Below, one piece after another: positions 25,097 to 33,885 of a stretch of 41,468 nucleotides of DNA (position 1 is its first letter; the number at the start of each line of letters is the position of its first letter). A program made the position numbers and the translations under genes. Source of the stretch: Candidatus Anammoxibacter sp. (lineage in GTDB: Bacteria; Planctomycetota; Brocadiia; Brocadiales; Anammoxibacteraceae); NCBI GenBank assembly GCA_021777105.1, contig JAIQZQ010000139.1:1-41468 (forward strand). Direction: 5' to 3'. The notes beneath the pieces are model-generated. The model saw only the letters and a list, made by a program, of their open reading frames with translations. It was not told the DNA's origin and did no database searches.

Positions 25097-25596
25097 GACA
25101 AGCCTCCCACTTCGTTTATAACTTCGTCAACTAATTTTTTAGCGGTTTCCTCGCTAACTGATTGCCCAATCAACTTTGCCGATGCAAGCGCAGTTAAATT
25201 GACCACCTGCTCTCTAACGTTCGCTAAGGCCTGTTTTCTTGTGTATTCAATATCTTGCTGCGCTTTAGCTTTAATCTCGGCGGCTTTTTCATTCGAACTG
25301 TTTATGATGCCGGTGGAAGTTTCATTTGCTTCCCTAACCGCATCCTGAATCTTTTTATCAGCCTCTTCGTTAGCCTCGGTGAGTTTTGTCTGATAAGAGA
25401 TCCTTAACTTTTCAGCGTCCGCCCTATCCTTCTCAGTTTTTTCATAAGTATCTTTTACTTCATCTGTCCTGGCTTTAATGATACCTAAAATCTTGCCAAA
25501 CAGAAACTTCTTAAGGATGAACAATAGGAGGAGAAAACCCGCGCCCTGGATTATAAGCAGTTTAAAATTTATACCTAACGCGTTAAGCAATTCCAT
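25093..25596 (-). CDS. atpF: F0 ATP synthase subunit b
   Basis: A 167-residue stator subunit. One N-terminal membrane span (LLIIQGAGFLLLLFILKKFL) is followed by a long charged, alanine-rich coiled coil with IKARTDEVKDTYEKTEKDRA and KAQQDIEYTRKQALANVR. GGGAG lies just ahead of ATG 25596. There is only one b-type gene, so a homodimeric stator is expected. Confidence 0.94.
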   Translation of the reverse strand: MELLNALGINFKLLIIQGAGFLLLLFILKKFLFGKILGIIKARTDEVKDTYEKTEKDRADAEKLRISYQTKLTEANEEADKKIQDAVREANETSTGIINSSNEKAAEIKAKAQQDIEYTRKQALANVREQVVNLTALASAKLIGQSVSEETAKKLVDEVINEVGGLS

Positions 25597-25661
25597 TAAA
25601 ATCTCCCTCTAAGTATTTTCAATATCATTTTACTTTTCTTTTACCGTGTCAAACACCGCTC

Positions 25662-25934
25662 CTATTTCGCGGCATGCGAGAGCATTTCAAGTATAACATC
25701 GGTCTTGGGGAACTTGCCCATTAAAATAAATGAAATAACCAGAGAATATATAGTAAGAGACTCAATAAACGCCAAACCAATAAACATCATAATCTGTATT
25801 TTTCCATACAATTCAGGTTGCCTTGCAACGCCGTTAATAGCGCCTGAAACAGCTATGCCCTGCCCAACTCCGCAACCAAGAGCCGCGAAACCAATAAGAC
25901 CACATCCAACAGCCAACAAACCAAAATAAATCAT
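25662..25934 (-). CDS. atpE: F0 ATP synthase subunit c
   Basis: A 90-residue hairpin proteolipid forming the rotor ring. Two membrane helices are joined by the polar loop ARQPE. The ion-binding carboxylate is E58 (FIESLTIYSLV). Q25 (VGQG), S59 and Y63 stand at the spacings of the sodium ligands Q32, E65, S66 and Y70 of Ilyobacter tartaricus, although the threonine next to the serine there is leucine here. Sodium coupling is therefore plausible; proton use cannot be excluded. Neighbours atpB and atpF are in standard order. Confidence 0.96.
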   Translation of the reverse strand: MIYFGLLAVGCGLIGFAALGCGVGQGIAVSGAINGVARQPELYGKIQIMMFIGLAFIESLTIYSLVISFILMGKFPKTDVILEMLSHAAK

Positions 25935-25994
25935 CCTTTTCCTCCCTTCAAAAAAAACAAAAATAAAACATTACTCAAATTTAGAAACTAAAAC

Positions 25995-26753
25995 TTAATC
26001 TTCCCCATGCACACCCATTGCGCTGGCCAAATAAAAACAAGTCAAAAGAGCAAAAATACCGGCTTGAATTGTGCTGGCAAAAACTCCTAGTATAACCATT
26101 GGGAACTGGGCGGGGAAGGGAAGGAATCCCAAAAGCAACGGCGAGAAACCCACAAAAATCGCAAGGACAGTGTCCTCCCCCATTACATTTCCAAAAAGCC
26201 TTACCGCCAACGACAACGGCCTGGTAAAAAACTCTTGCATTAAATGCAACGGAAACATCATTGGAGCCATCCACTTTGGCTCTCCCATCATATGTTTCAG
26301 GTAACCGCCGATACCACACTCTTTAATACCGCAATACTGTGTTACAAAGAACACTATTAGGGCAAGGGCTAAAGTGGTGTTTAAATTATTTGTCGGCGAA
26401 TGGAACAGAGGCACCTGCCCAATCAGATTCATCAGCAGGATATATATGAACAGCGTTCCTACAAGAGGCAAAAATCGCCTTCCTGCTTTGCCCAATTGTG
26501 ATCCCACAAATTGATCAAGCCCGCTAACAAGAAGTTCTAACGCCGCCTGGACCCCTGTCGGGATTTTTTGGAGCTTTCTTGTCGCTATAACTGAAAGGAA
26601 CGTTAAAAACGAAATGATTATTATTGAAAAAATTACAGGCGTTAACTCATGAATTGTTAGGCCCCATATTTCATAATCCTTATTTACATGAAGGATATCT
26701 AAAAATGAGGGAAGTTCTTTTACCCCGCCATCTGAACCGGATGATTCACTCAA
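25995..26753 (-). CDS. atpB: F0 ATP synthase subunit a
   Basis: A 252-residue membrane subunit forming the ion half-channels. The essential arginine is R185 (PLSLAVRLFGNVMGED), and the last helices contain PMVILGVFASTIQAGIFALL with the usual Q. Five to six membrane spans are visible. The start is TTG 26753 (SESSGSDGG), supported by AAAGGAG 8 bases upstream. Confidence 0.95.
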   Translation of the reverse strand: MSESSGSDGGVKELPSFLDILHVNKDYEIWGLTIHELTPVIFSIIIISFLTFLSVIATRKLQKIPTGVQAALELLVSGLDQFVGSQLGKAGRRFLPLVGTLFIYILLMNLIGQVPLFHSPTNNLNTTLALALIVFFVTQYCGIKECGIGGYLKHMMGEPKWMAPMMFPLHLMQEFFTRPLSLAVRLFGNVMGEDTVLAIFVGFSPLLLGFLPFPAQFPMVILGVFASTIQAGIFALLTCFYLASAMGVHGED

Positions 26754-26822
26754 CTTGACACTCCTTTAAATTCTATCGTTTAAATAATTCAGATATTTTG
26801 AATTCTAAGAAACCTGAAGCTT

Positions 26823-27305
26823 TTAGCTAGGACGTTTCTTTAAATCAGGTTTTATTGATCTATTAATATAGTTAACCAATAACACGCTTGAAATTTTAGA
26901 CGCCAATATTATCTGCACAATGCTTATTCCAATAAAAAACGCTAGTAAATTTATCGGCACATATCGCAAAATGAAAAATAAACCGGCGGATACCAATAAG
27001 TATTTTAAGATATTAAAAAAGATTAGCGAAAATTTCACTTTCCTTTGCTTGTTTTCTATATCGCCTTTAACAACCGCGGGAAAAATAACGCTAGTCATCC
27101 ACCATAAAAAATGCATTAAACCAATGCTAATCGCCATTCCGATTGACAAACCTAAAGTTATCTCCAACGACCAGAACGACACTGAAAATAGGGCCAAAAA
27201 GAACGACACAATTATCGACGTCTTAAGAACCCGTTTTGGAAAATCATTATCAAGAAAATGAAATTTATCTGAAAGTTCAATAATCCTTGATGTTTCAAAC
27301 GCCAT
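26823..27305 (-). CDS. AtpI-like ATP synthase assembly protein
   Basis: A 160-residue protein with four hydrophobic segments. It resembles the ATP synthase I chain in size, membrane pattern and position immediately upstream of atpB. AtpI proteins aid c-ring assembly. The sequence itself (FFLALFSVSFWSLEITLGLS, then LLAFFIGISIVQIILASK) is poorly conserved, so the call leans on context. Confidence 0.75.
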   Translation of the reverse strand: MAFETSRIIELSDKFHFLDNDFPKRVLKTSIIVSFFLALFSVSFWSLEITLGLSIGMAISIGLMHFLWWMTSVIFPAVVKGDIENKQRKVKFSLIFFNILKYLLVSAGLFFILRYVPINLLAFFIGISIVQIILASKISSVLLVNYINRSIKPDLKKRPS

Positions 27306-27316
27306 AAAATTGCCTG

Positions 27317-27553
27317 CTAAATATCTTTCTTGTTAATAATCTTTTTTAAAAATTGAAAAAATTCCATAAAACCGGCAATAATTCCCATAATCAGAAAAGT
27401 TATCAACAACCAAGGCGAAGTGTCAAAACGATTGTCAAGAAAGCTGCCTATTAGATAAGCGGCAACAGTTGTGCCTCCCATCATAAACCCAAAACCGCCA
27501 ACCATCCCCAACGCGCTAAACGTTTCTTTTGAACCTTTAGGTCTAAAAACCAT
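27317..27553 (-). CDS. AtpZ-like F0F1 accessory protein
   Basis: A 78-residue protein with two membrane helices (GFGFMMGGTTVAAYLIGSFLD-like and PWLLITFLIMGIIAGFMEFF). This is the pattern of AtpZ/ATPase_gene1 proteins (PF09527), which open many ATP synthase operons and form a small magnesium/calcium-linked complex with AtpI. It is 11 bases ahead of the AtpI-like gene. It is the first gene of the operon; hemL lies upstream on the same strand with about 100 bases between. Confidence 0.8.
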   Translation of the reverse strand: MVFRPKGSKETFSALGMVGGFGFMMGGTTVAAYLIGSFLDNRFDTSPWLLITFLIMGIIAGFMEFFQFLKKIINKKDI

Positions 27554-27656
27554 TGATTTTGTTTACATTGGGAATAATATTATATGCGTAATTAATCGCT
27601 TTCAACCTCTTTTTCACAACAAAGCAAAAGCTCAGATCCAAAAAAAAGCTATTTGC

Positions 27657-29618
27657 TTATTTATCCGCAAACATTCTCTCCAATACCTGCCTGACATGCC
27701 AATTAATCTCTCTAATAGAGTTTACCATGTCAATATAGAGTTTTGACGCTTTTGGAACACAAACACCTGAAATCATCCTATCTTCATGCACTGTTTCATA
27801 ATCGCACGCTTTCTGGCGGATGGCCTCTTCTTCAATAAGTATTTGCTTTCCAAGAATTCTGTTTTGAGTTACCAAGGCGTCCGCAGTGCTTTTAAGAATA
27901 CCCTTAGTATTTTTAAATAGGAAATTCAACTCATCAACTGCCTTGTCGCTGAAAAGCATAGACTCTTCAATCTTGGTTCTAATTGTGCTTAAAAGGCTTA
28001 AAACATTGTCTTCCATCAGCTCAATATGGCTGCCAACGGTTATGAGCCCTGAAATATATTTCTTAAGTTTTGTAGAACTTGTAACTTTGGCCTTTGCGAC
28101 AAGTTTAGCCACAATATCAGCCTCTTCATAATGCAATTCCTTGCCTTTTTTTTCCGCTTCATTAACCAACTTAATATTGTGTTTTGAGAACCCATCAATA
28201 CTATCGCTTAAAATATCAGCAGCTTTATAGCACATTTGAACCAGCGTGTCGGCAAGAGCCTTTAACTCGTCGTCAAGCTCCGGCGCGAGATCAGCAATAT
28301 CAAAAATCTCTGTGCCTCCTCCGCTACCCAGTGATTTCATAACTTCCGAACACGCTTCAATAGTCGCCTCTATATCAGCTTTAGTGTGCGCAGCGGAAAC
28401 AAACGCGGCTTCAAATTGCGAAGGCGCAAAGTAAAACCCTCTTTCAAGCATGCCATGGAAATAATCACCGTACATCTTGGTGTTGCATTTGCTAGCCGAG
28501 TCAAAATCAGTAACTGCGCCATCAGTGAAAAAAGTGCATAATATTGAGCCTACCCTTGTGTGAAAAGTGGAAATTCCGGCGTCTTTTGCCGCCTTTTGCA
28601 TCCCATCGCCTAAAATTGCCGCATTATCTTCAATGTCTTTATAAATTTGCTTGTCGCTTAGGCGTTCAAGAGTCGCAATGCCGGCTGCCATGGCCACCGG
28701 ATTTCCTGAAAGCGTTCCTGCCTGATAAACAGGGCCAACAGGAGAAATCTTGTCCATAATCTCAGACTTGCCTCCATAAGCGCCAACCGGCATTCCTCCG
28801 CCGATTATCTTGCCTAATGTCGTCAAATCAGGAGTTATGCCGTACAGTTGCTGCGCGCCTCCTTGAGACACCCTGAAACCGGTTATAATCTCGTCAAAAA
28901 TAAGAACTATGTCTTCTTCAGCAGTAATTTTCCTGACAGCTTCCAGATATCCCGGATTTGCGGGAACAACACCCATGTTGCCCGCGACAGGCTCAATTAT
29001 AACACAAGCAATTTTTTTTGAATGCTCTTTGCAGCACGCTTTTAAAGCTTCTATATCGTTATATGGGAGCACAAGCGTATTCTTAACATAATCCTCGGGC
29101 ACGCCCGGGCTTGTCGGAGTTCCAAACGTCATAGCGCCTGAACCTGCTTTAACAAGCAAAGCGTCAACATGACCGTGATAACAACCATTAAATTTTATAA
29201 CTATATCTTTTCCGGTAAAACCTCTGGCTAATCTGATGGCGCTCATTGTCGCCTCTGTTCCGGAGGACACCATTCTTACTTTTTCAATTGAAGGGATTCT
29301 GCTCTTAATCAGTTCCGCAAGTTTAGTCTCATGAGTCGTCGGCGCCCCAAAGCTGGTTCCTTTTTGCAAAACGCTTTTTATGCCGTTAATTACATAATCA
29401 TCAGCGTGCCCTAAAATCAAAGGCCCCCATGAACATACATAATCTATATACGAATTGCCGTCGATATCAAAAATCTTCTGCCCGCTTCCACGCTCAATAA
29501 AAGGTGGATTCCCGCCTACCGCGCCATAAGCTCTAACCGGGCTATCTACACCGCCTGGTATAGACTTGCACGCCTGATCGAACGCCTCTTTAGATCTTTT
29601 TAATGATAAATCGCTCAT
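27657..29618 (-). CDS. hemL: HemL with C-terminal PhoU-like domain
   Basis: Residues 1 to about 430 are a full glutamate-1-semialdehyde 2,1-aminomutase, making 5-aminolevulinate for haem and corrinoids. Marks are SIPGGVDSPVRAYGAVGG, SSGTEATMSAIRLAR, FDEIITGFRV and the PLP lysine K270 (TTLGKIIGGGMPVGAYGG). Normal HemL ends near 430 residues; this one runs to 653. After a glycine-rich linker (431-450) come about 200 all-helical residues (FSDKAVDELNFLFKNTKGIL, then DRMISGVCVPKASKLYIDM) that look like a PhoU-type bundle as found at the C-terminus of Na/Pi cotransporters. No stop or frameshift separates the parts. Confidence 0.88.
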   Translation of the reverse strand: MSDLSLKRSKEAFDQACKSIPGGVDSPVRAYGAVGGNPPFIERGSGQKIFDIDGNSYIDYVCSWGPLILGHADDYVINGIKSVLQKGTSFGAPTTHETKLAELIKSRIPSIEKVRMVSSGTEATMSAIRLARGFTGKDIVIKFNGCYHGHVDALLVKAGSGAMTFGTPTSPGVPEDYVKNTLVLPYNDIEALKACCKEHSKKIACVIIEPVAGNMGVVPANPGYLEAVRKITAEEDIVLIFDEIITGFRVSQGGAQQLYGITPDLTTLGKIIGGGMPVGAYGGKSEIMDKISPVGPVYQAGTLSGNPVAMAAGIATLERLSDKQIYKDIEDNAAILGDGMQKAAKDAGISTFHTRVGSILCTFFTDGAVTDFDSASKCNTKMYGDYFHGMLERGFYFAPSQFEAAFVSAAHTKADIEATIEACSEVMKSLGSGGGTEIFDIADLAPELDDELKALADTLVQMCYKAADILSDSIDGFSKHNIKLVNEAEKKGKELHYEEADIVAKLVAKAKVTSSTKLKKYISGLITVGSHIELMEDNVLSLLSTIRTKIEESMLFSDKAVDELNFLFKNTKGILKSTADALVTQNRILGKQILIEEEAIRQKACDYETVHEDRMISGVCVPKASKLYIDMVNSIREINWHVRQVLERMFADK

Positions 29619-29649
29619 AATTATCAGAAATCCTTATATAAAACTTATG

Positions 29650-30081
29650 TTACTTTGTAAACCGAAGGTGAAAATTAAATCTTTTGCGAAACAACGCGCT
29701 ACGCAAACCCGCTACCCCGGCCAATGCGCTTTCGACTCTGTTGTTTCCGGCAAGCATTGTTCTCAGGCAAAATAATACAACTACAAACTTTACAACAATT
29801 ATTGAGATAGTAAACGCAACAATTGATGAGGAAACCCAATCTGAAAATTGACTGGTTATCGGATCAAGAATATGCGCGTTAATTAAAAATAGCGTCAACA
29901 TAGTTAAAAGCCCGGCAAATGATAACGCGACCTTAAATAGCGAAATTTTAAACAATATATCAGGCAACGATTTTGACACTGCGACCAACCATGTTTTAAG
30001 GCTTTGTGAAACACGCTCAATTGCGCATAACCATTTATCCCTTAATTGGTTAACTCTGAAATAATTGTTTAATAATTCCAT
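29650..30081 (-). CDS. Membrane protein of unknown function
   Basis: A 143-residue protein with two clear hydrophobic helices (KVALSFAGLLTMLTLFLINA and SSSIVAFTISIIVVKFVVVL) and basic ends (RKRFNFHLRFTK). I recognise no family. It lies directly upstream of hemL on the same strand with 31 bases between, so the two may be co-transcribed. It is the first gene of the long minus-strand block and faces purN divergently. Confidence 0.6.
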   Translation of the reverse strand: MELLNNYFRVNQLRDKWLCAIERVSQSLKTWLVAVSKSLPDILFKISLFKVALSFAGLLTMLTLFLINAHILDPITSQFSDWVSSSIVAFTISIIVVKFVVVLFCLRTMLAGNNRVESALAGVAGLRSALFRKRFNFHLRFTK

Positions 30082-30438
30082 ACTAACAACCCGTTTTTAT
30101 CAAAATTTTAGCGCGTTTTTCATGATTTTTTTTAATGAAATTCACACCCGGATTTTTAAGAGGTTAGAATTATATTTAAATAATTTATTTATGTCAAATA
30201 TAATTTGCCTTTTACCCTTTATTTCAATAAGAAAAATTAATTGCCGGCATCTCAAACCTCAGCCCCTCTATCAATTTACAACATTTTTGGCAATAAAATC
30301 TAAATTGAATGTCTATTTTTTTTAATGATAATATTTGCAGAAAGCATTTGTGTTTACATAGGATGCTGGTAAAATATATCATATTTCACAGCTCTAAATT
30401 TTTTACTATTTTCATGGTTTTTCTAAAAGGATTATCTT
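30082..30438. other. Divergent promoter region
   Basis: About 360 very AT-rich bases between the divergent membrane-protein and purN genes. It should hold promoters for both directions. I see no convincing gene, operator or structured RNA; many A/T hexamers make a specific promoter call unsafe. Confidence 0.5.
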
Positions 30439-31062
30439 TTGTCTAATAAAATCAAGCTGGCAACGCTGATTTCAGGAGGAGGGACAACGCTTCAAAACCT
30501 GATAGATAGAATTGAAGATGGAAGCCTTGACGCGTCCATTGATTTAACAATTAGCAGCTCAGCCAACGCGCCCGGTCTTCAAAGGGCCAAAAAGCGCGGC
30601 ATAACAACTTGCGCAATTAATCCCTCGGATTTTGACGGAACTGAAGAGTTTAGCTCGGCGATAACTAAACAATTGGATCGGCAACCTATTGACCTTATAT
30701 TGCTTGCGGGTTTTTTGCATTTTTATCGTATACCGGATAAATATATTGGGAAAGTCATGAATATACACCCAAGCCTGATACCTTCTTTTTGCGGCAAGGG
30801 CAACTACGGCAAGATTGCGCACAAAGCGGCGCTGGATTATGGCGCCAAAATTTCAGGGTGCACCGTGCATTTTGCCGACAATCAATATGACAACGGCCCT
30901 ATTATTTTACAAAGGGCAGTTCCGGTTATGGAAAATGACACACCGGAAACGCTTGCCGAACGAGTTTTTAATGAAGAGCGCATAGCGTATCCTGAAGCGG
31001 TGCGCTTATTTGCTGAAGGCAAGCTAAAAATTGAAGGAAGAAGAGTTAGAATTTTGGAATAA
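30439..31062 (+). CDS. purN: Phosphoribosylglycinamide formyltransferase
   Basis: A 207-residue PurN, which transfers the formyl group of 10-formyltetrahydrofolate to GAR in purine synthesis. SGGGTTLQNLID is the phosphate loop, NIHPSLIPSF holds the catalytic Asn and His, and GCTVHFADNQYDNGPII holds the catalytic Asp region. The start is TTG 30439, supported by AAGGA at 30427-30431 and the conserved next residues. Adjacent trpG follows after 37 bases. Confidence 0.94.
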   Translation: MSNKIKLATLISGGGTTLQNLIDRIEDGSLDASIDLTISSSANAPGLQRAKKRGITTCAINPSDFDGTEEFSSAITKQLDRQPIDLILLAGFLHFYRIPDKYIGKVMNIHPSLIPSFCGKGNYGKIAHKAALDYGAKISGCTVHFADNQYDNGPIILQRAVPVMENDTPETLAERVFNEERIAYPEAVRLFAEGKLKIEGRRVRILE

Positions 31063-31099
31063 TAAATATTTTACAATTTGATATTAAGGCAAAAACAAC

Positions 31100-31666
31100 A
31101 TGGTATTGATTATAGATAATTACGACTCGTTTACATATAATCTGGTCCAGTATGTCGGCGAATTAGGCGTTGAACTTGAAGTCCACAGGAACGACGCCAT
31201 AACTATAGAAGAGATTAAAGAGAAACGGCCGGACAAAATCATCATATCGCCGGGTCCGTGCACGCCAAAAGAGGGAGGCGTATCAGTTGAAGTCGTCGCA
31301 ACATTCTATGAACATACCCCAATTTTGGGTGTTTGTTTAGGCCATCAATGCATTGCGCACGCTTTTGGAGCAGACATAGTCAGGGCGGATAGTGTAATGC
31401 ACGGCAAAACTTCGATGATTTACCATGACGGCAAAGGCGTTTTTACAGGCCTGAAAAACCCGTTTGAGGCAACCAGGTACCATTCATTAGTGGCAAAGGA
31501 AGACACACTGTCTGATTGTTTTATAATTACTGCAAGAACTGAGACAAAGGAAATAATGGGCATACGCCACAAAGAGCGGCCGCTTGAAGGAGTGCAATTT
31601 CATCCTGAATCATACTTGACGACAGAAGGCAAAAAACTTTTAAAGAATTTCCTGTTTCAAAAATAG
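31100..31666 (+). CDS. trpG: Anthranilate/ADC synthase glutaminase
   Basis: A 188-residue class I glutamine amidotransferase. The nucleophile is in LGVCLGHQCIAHAFG, the His-Glu pair is in GVQFHPES, and the N-terminus LIIDNYDSFTYNLVQY is diagnostic for TrpG/PabA. It supplies ammonia for anthranilate (tryptophan) or aminodeoxychorismate (folate) synthesis. No trpE or pabB is adjacent, so which of the two, or both, cannot be told. It is probably co-transcribed with purN. Confidence 0.93.
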   Translation: MVLIIDNYDSFTYNLVQYVGELGVELEVHRNDAITIEEIKEKRPDKIIISPGPCTPKEGGVSVEVVATFYEHTPILGVCLGHQCIAHAFGADIVRADSVMHGKTSMIYHDGKGVFTGLKNPFEATRYHSLVAKEDTLSDCFIITARTETKEIMGIRHKERPLEGVQFHPESYLTTEGKKLLKNFLFQK

Positions 31667-31793
31667 CATCTCAACTTTTGCGCCTACAATCCTTTTATTG
31701 TTTGGTTAAACATAACACGGGCAAGCATGGCAAGTAAAAAGGCAATTGGCAACAGTAAAAAGTCCGGGAAAATATTTTGCTGAACTTTATTCG

Positions 31794-31831
31794 CTAATGG
31801 TTCCGCTCAACAATAAATAGCGAACCATTAG
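31794..31831. repeat. Hairpin between trpG and ligase gene
   Basis: CTAATGGTTcCGCT (31794-31807) pairs with AGCGAACCATTAG (31819-31831) with a single bulged base and an 11-nt loop. No T-run follows. It is probably a palindromic intergenic repeat rather than a terminator. Confidence 0.45.
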
Positions 31832-31879
31832 TTACTAACCACAACAGTATTACTCAAATCGCGTTATACAAACTCAATT

Positions 31880-33451
31880 ATGAATCCTTTTAAAAACAGC
31901 AAAAACGCAGGCGAAGTAGACCTGAAGATCGTCTTTTTCATAGTAGCCATACTGATTATCGGCTTGCTTAGCGGCAAAATAATGGGTAAATATCCTGTTT
32001 TTTTAATAGGAGGCGTGCTCGGCATTGTCGCGGTTATCCTCTGCTTCGTCAATTTTAAAGCCGCGCTGTTTATGCTCATTTTCTCAATGTTGTTGTCTCC
32101 CGAGTTTGGAGAGCGAACAACCGAGGGAGGAGGCGCCACTATAAGGCTGGACGACCTTCTTCTGGTAATAATCGCGTTTGGATGGCTGGCGCGGTCGGCT
32201 GTTTATAAAGGCACCTCTCTATTTAAAAGCACGCCAATGAATAAATTGATATTTTTTTACATTTGCAGCTGCGTATTTTCAACCATGGGGGGCATGATGG
32301 CAGGCAGGGTTGGATATGTAAGCGGGTCCCTTTTTGTTTTTAAATATATTGAATATTTTGTTGTCTATTTTATGGCGGTGAACTACATCACGAAAAGGGA
32401 TGATATAAGGCAGTTTATAATCGCGATGTTTATAACCTTGATAATAGTTTGTTTTGTCGCTATAGCGCAGATACCGGCAGGCGGACGAGTCACCGCCCCG
32501 TTTGAAGGCGAGGGAGGAGAACCTAACACTTTAGGCGGCTATGTTGTGCTAATGATGTCTATTGTAATAGGAATATTATTTAACCTGCGCGCAAATTTCC
32601 CAAAAATATACAAAAACGGCTTAATCACCCTTGTGGGCCTCGGCGTAATAGTTGTTCTCTTTACCAGATCAAGGGGGTCGTGGGTGGCTATTATGCCCAT
32701 GTTTTTGATGTTTGTCATTATCAGCAAAAAGAGGTTTGTCCTTATCATTTTTCTTATAATATTTGCGGCGCTGTTCCCAATAATTGCGCCAAAAGAGATT
32801 AAACGCAGGGTTCTGTACACTTTTGAGAAACAATCAGGACAAGCCGCCAGAATACAGGAAAAGGTCGGCGGGGTTACTCTGGACACATCAACGTCGGAAC
32901 GCGTTTCCAGCTGGAAAGACGGGCTGGAGGCTTTCACCAAACACCCTGTTCTAGGCTGGGGAATTACCGGTTGGAGGTTTTTGGACGCCCAGTATGTAAA
33001 GACGCTTGTTGAACAGGGCTTTTTAGGTTTTGCCACATTTGCCGCAATGATTTTTGCTTTGTGCAGAGAGACACGAAGAATCTATTTAACCACCAACGAT
33101 AAATTGCTCAAGGGCATTGCCATGGGCTTCTTCCCCGGCATTTTCGCCATGCTTGCGCATGGACTTAGCACAAACACATTTATCATTGTAAGGATAATGG
33201 AACCGTTTTGGTTTCTTGCCGCGCTTGTTATGTCAATACCGGCAGTTGAACAACATGAAGCGGCGCTTATAAAAACAGAGGATGAAAATAAAGATAAGGA
33301 TAAAGACGATGAAAAAGAGGAAGAAAAACATGGCGAAGATGAAGACGAACCCAAACCACCCGCCCCAGAGGTGAAAAAGCTCCCGGAAAAGAAAAGAAAA
33401 TTGCTAACAAACGCGGAGATTATCCGGCAACTGAAATATAAGAAAAAATAA
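31880..33451 (+). CDS. O-antigen ligase-like membrane protein
   Basis: A 523-residue polytopic protein with about eleven membrane spans. The central periplasmic loop and flanks carry TRSRGSWVAI, TSERVSSWKDGLEAF and HPVLGWGITGWR, typical of the O-antigen ligase/polymerase superfamily (PF04932). Such enzymes join or polymerise lipid-linked glycans at the periplasmic face. The last about 57 residues form a highly charged tail (EDENKDKDKDDEKEEEKHG, then proline-lysine rich), unusual for the family and probably cytoplasmic. WaaL and Wzy cannot be told apart by sequence alone. Confidence 0.85.
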   Translation: MNPFKNSKNAGEVDLKIVFFIVAILIIGLLSGKIMGKYPVFLIGGVLGIVAVILCFVNFKAALFMLIFSMLLSPEFGERTTEGGGATIRLDDLLLVIIAFGWLARSAVYKGTSLFKSTPMNKLIFFYICSCVFSTMGGMMAGRVGYVSGSLFVFKYIEYFVVYFMAVNYITKRDDIRQFIIAMFITLIIVCFVAIAQIPAGGRVTAPFEGEGGEPNTLGGYVVLMMSIVIGILFNLRANFPKIYKNGLITLVGLGVIVVLFTRSRGSWVAIMPMFLMFVIISKKRFVLIIFLIIFAALFPIIAPKEIKRRVLYTFEKQSGQAARIQEKVGGVTLDTSTSERVSSWKDGLEAFTKHPVLGWGITGWRFLDAQYVKTLVEQGFLGFATFAAMIFALCRETRRIYLTTNDKLLKGIAMGFFPGIFAMLAHGLSTNTFIIVRIMEPFWFLAALVMSIPAVEQHEAALIKTEDENKDKDKDDEKEEEKHGEDEDEPKPPAPEVKKLPEKKRKLLTNAEIIRQLKYKKK

Positions 33452-33692
33452 GTCAATACCAAACACCGGCAAATGCCCCTTTCAGGTTTGAATATGTTTT
33501 TCTTTTATGGTATAAATGAACACAGAGCAGCTTGCATGCTCTAGTGATAATTATCCTCAAAGGGGATAAGGTATATTGAACCGATAAACTTATTGTCTAA
33601 TTTGTTTAGTAAACTTAAGACTGAATTAGAATGGAGGTGAACCCATAATATTAATAGAAGAATTTTTATATTTTTAACTAGATTGTTATTTA
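33452..33692. other. Intergenic segment left of MITE
   Basis: About 240 bases between the ligase-like gene and the MITE-like element. I see no gene, terminator or clear promoter. Together with the element, the whole gap to the HMA gene is 434 bases. Confidence 0.4.
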
Positions 33693-33874
33693 AGGGCTCG
33701 GAAAGAAATAACTTGGGCTTATTTGCCTGTAGATTTAGGTTGAATTTGTTCAATCTGATTGAGCCGAACCGGATGCGCAGCCATAGCTGCGTTGAGGATT
33801 CGGCGATTGAAGATTGGGCAAAGCCGGCCTGAAGATGCTGGTAAAAAAGTCCAAGTTATTTCTTTCCGAGCCCT
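33693..33874. mobile_element. MITE-like element with 24-bp inverted ends
   Basis: Exact 24-bp terminal inverted repeats (33693-33716 and 33851-33874) bound about 180 bases without coding capacity. TAA flanks both sides (33691-33693 and 33874-33876), so a 3-bp target duplication is possible; the outermost base of each arm overlaps it. The interior folds (CCGAA ... TTCGG around CGCAGC-cata-GCTGCG). A related solo end lies at 18005. No transposase is present. The right end stops just before AAGGAG of the HMA gene. Confidence 0.8.
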
Positions 33875-33885
33875 AAGGAGAAGAT

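Noticed and set aside
25981..26319. Minus-strand 112-residue frame inside atpB
   Set aside because: It is a shadow in another frame of the well-supported a subunit.
30065..30325. Plus-strand 86-residue frame in the purN upstream region
   Set aside because: It is composed of AT-rich low-complexity codons and overlaps the start of the divergent gene.
33541..33753. Minus-strand 70-residue frame
   Set aside because: It overlaps the MITE end, has no ribosome binding site and no protein-like pattern.
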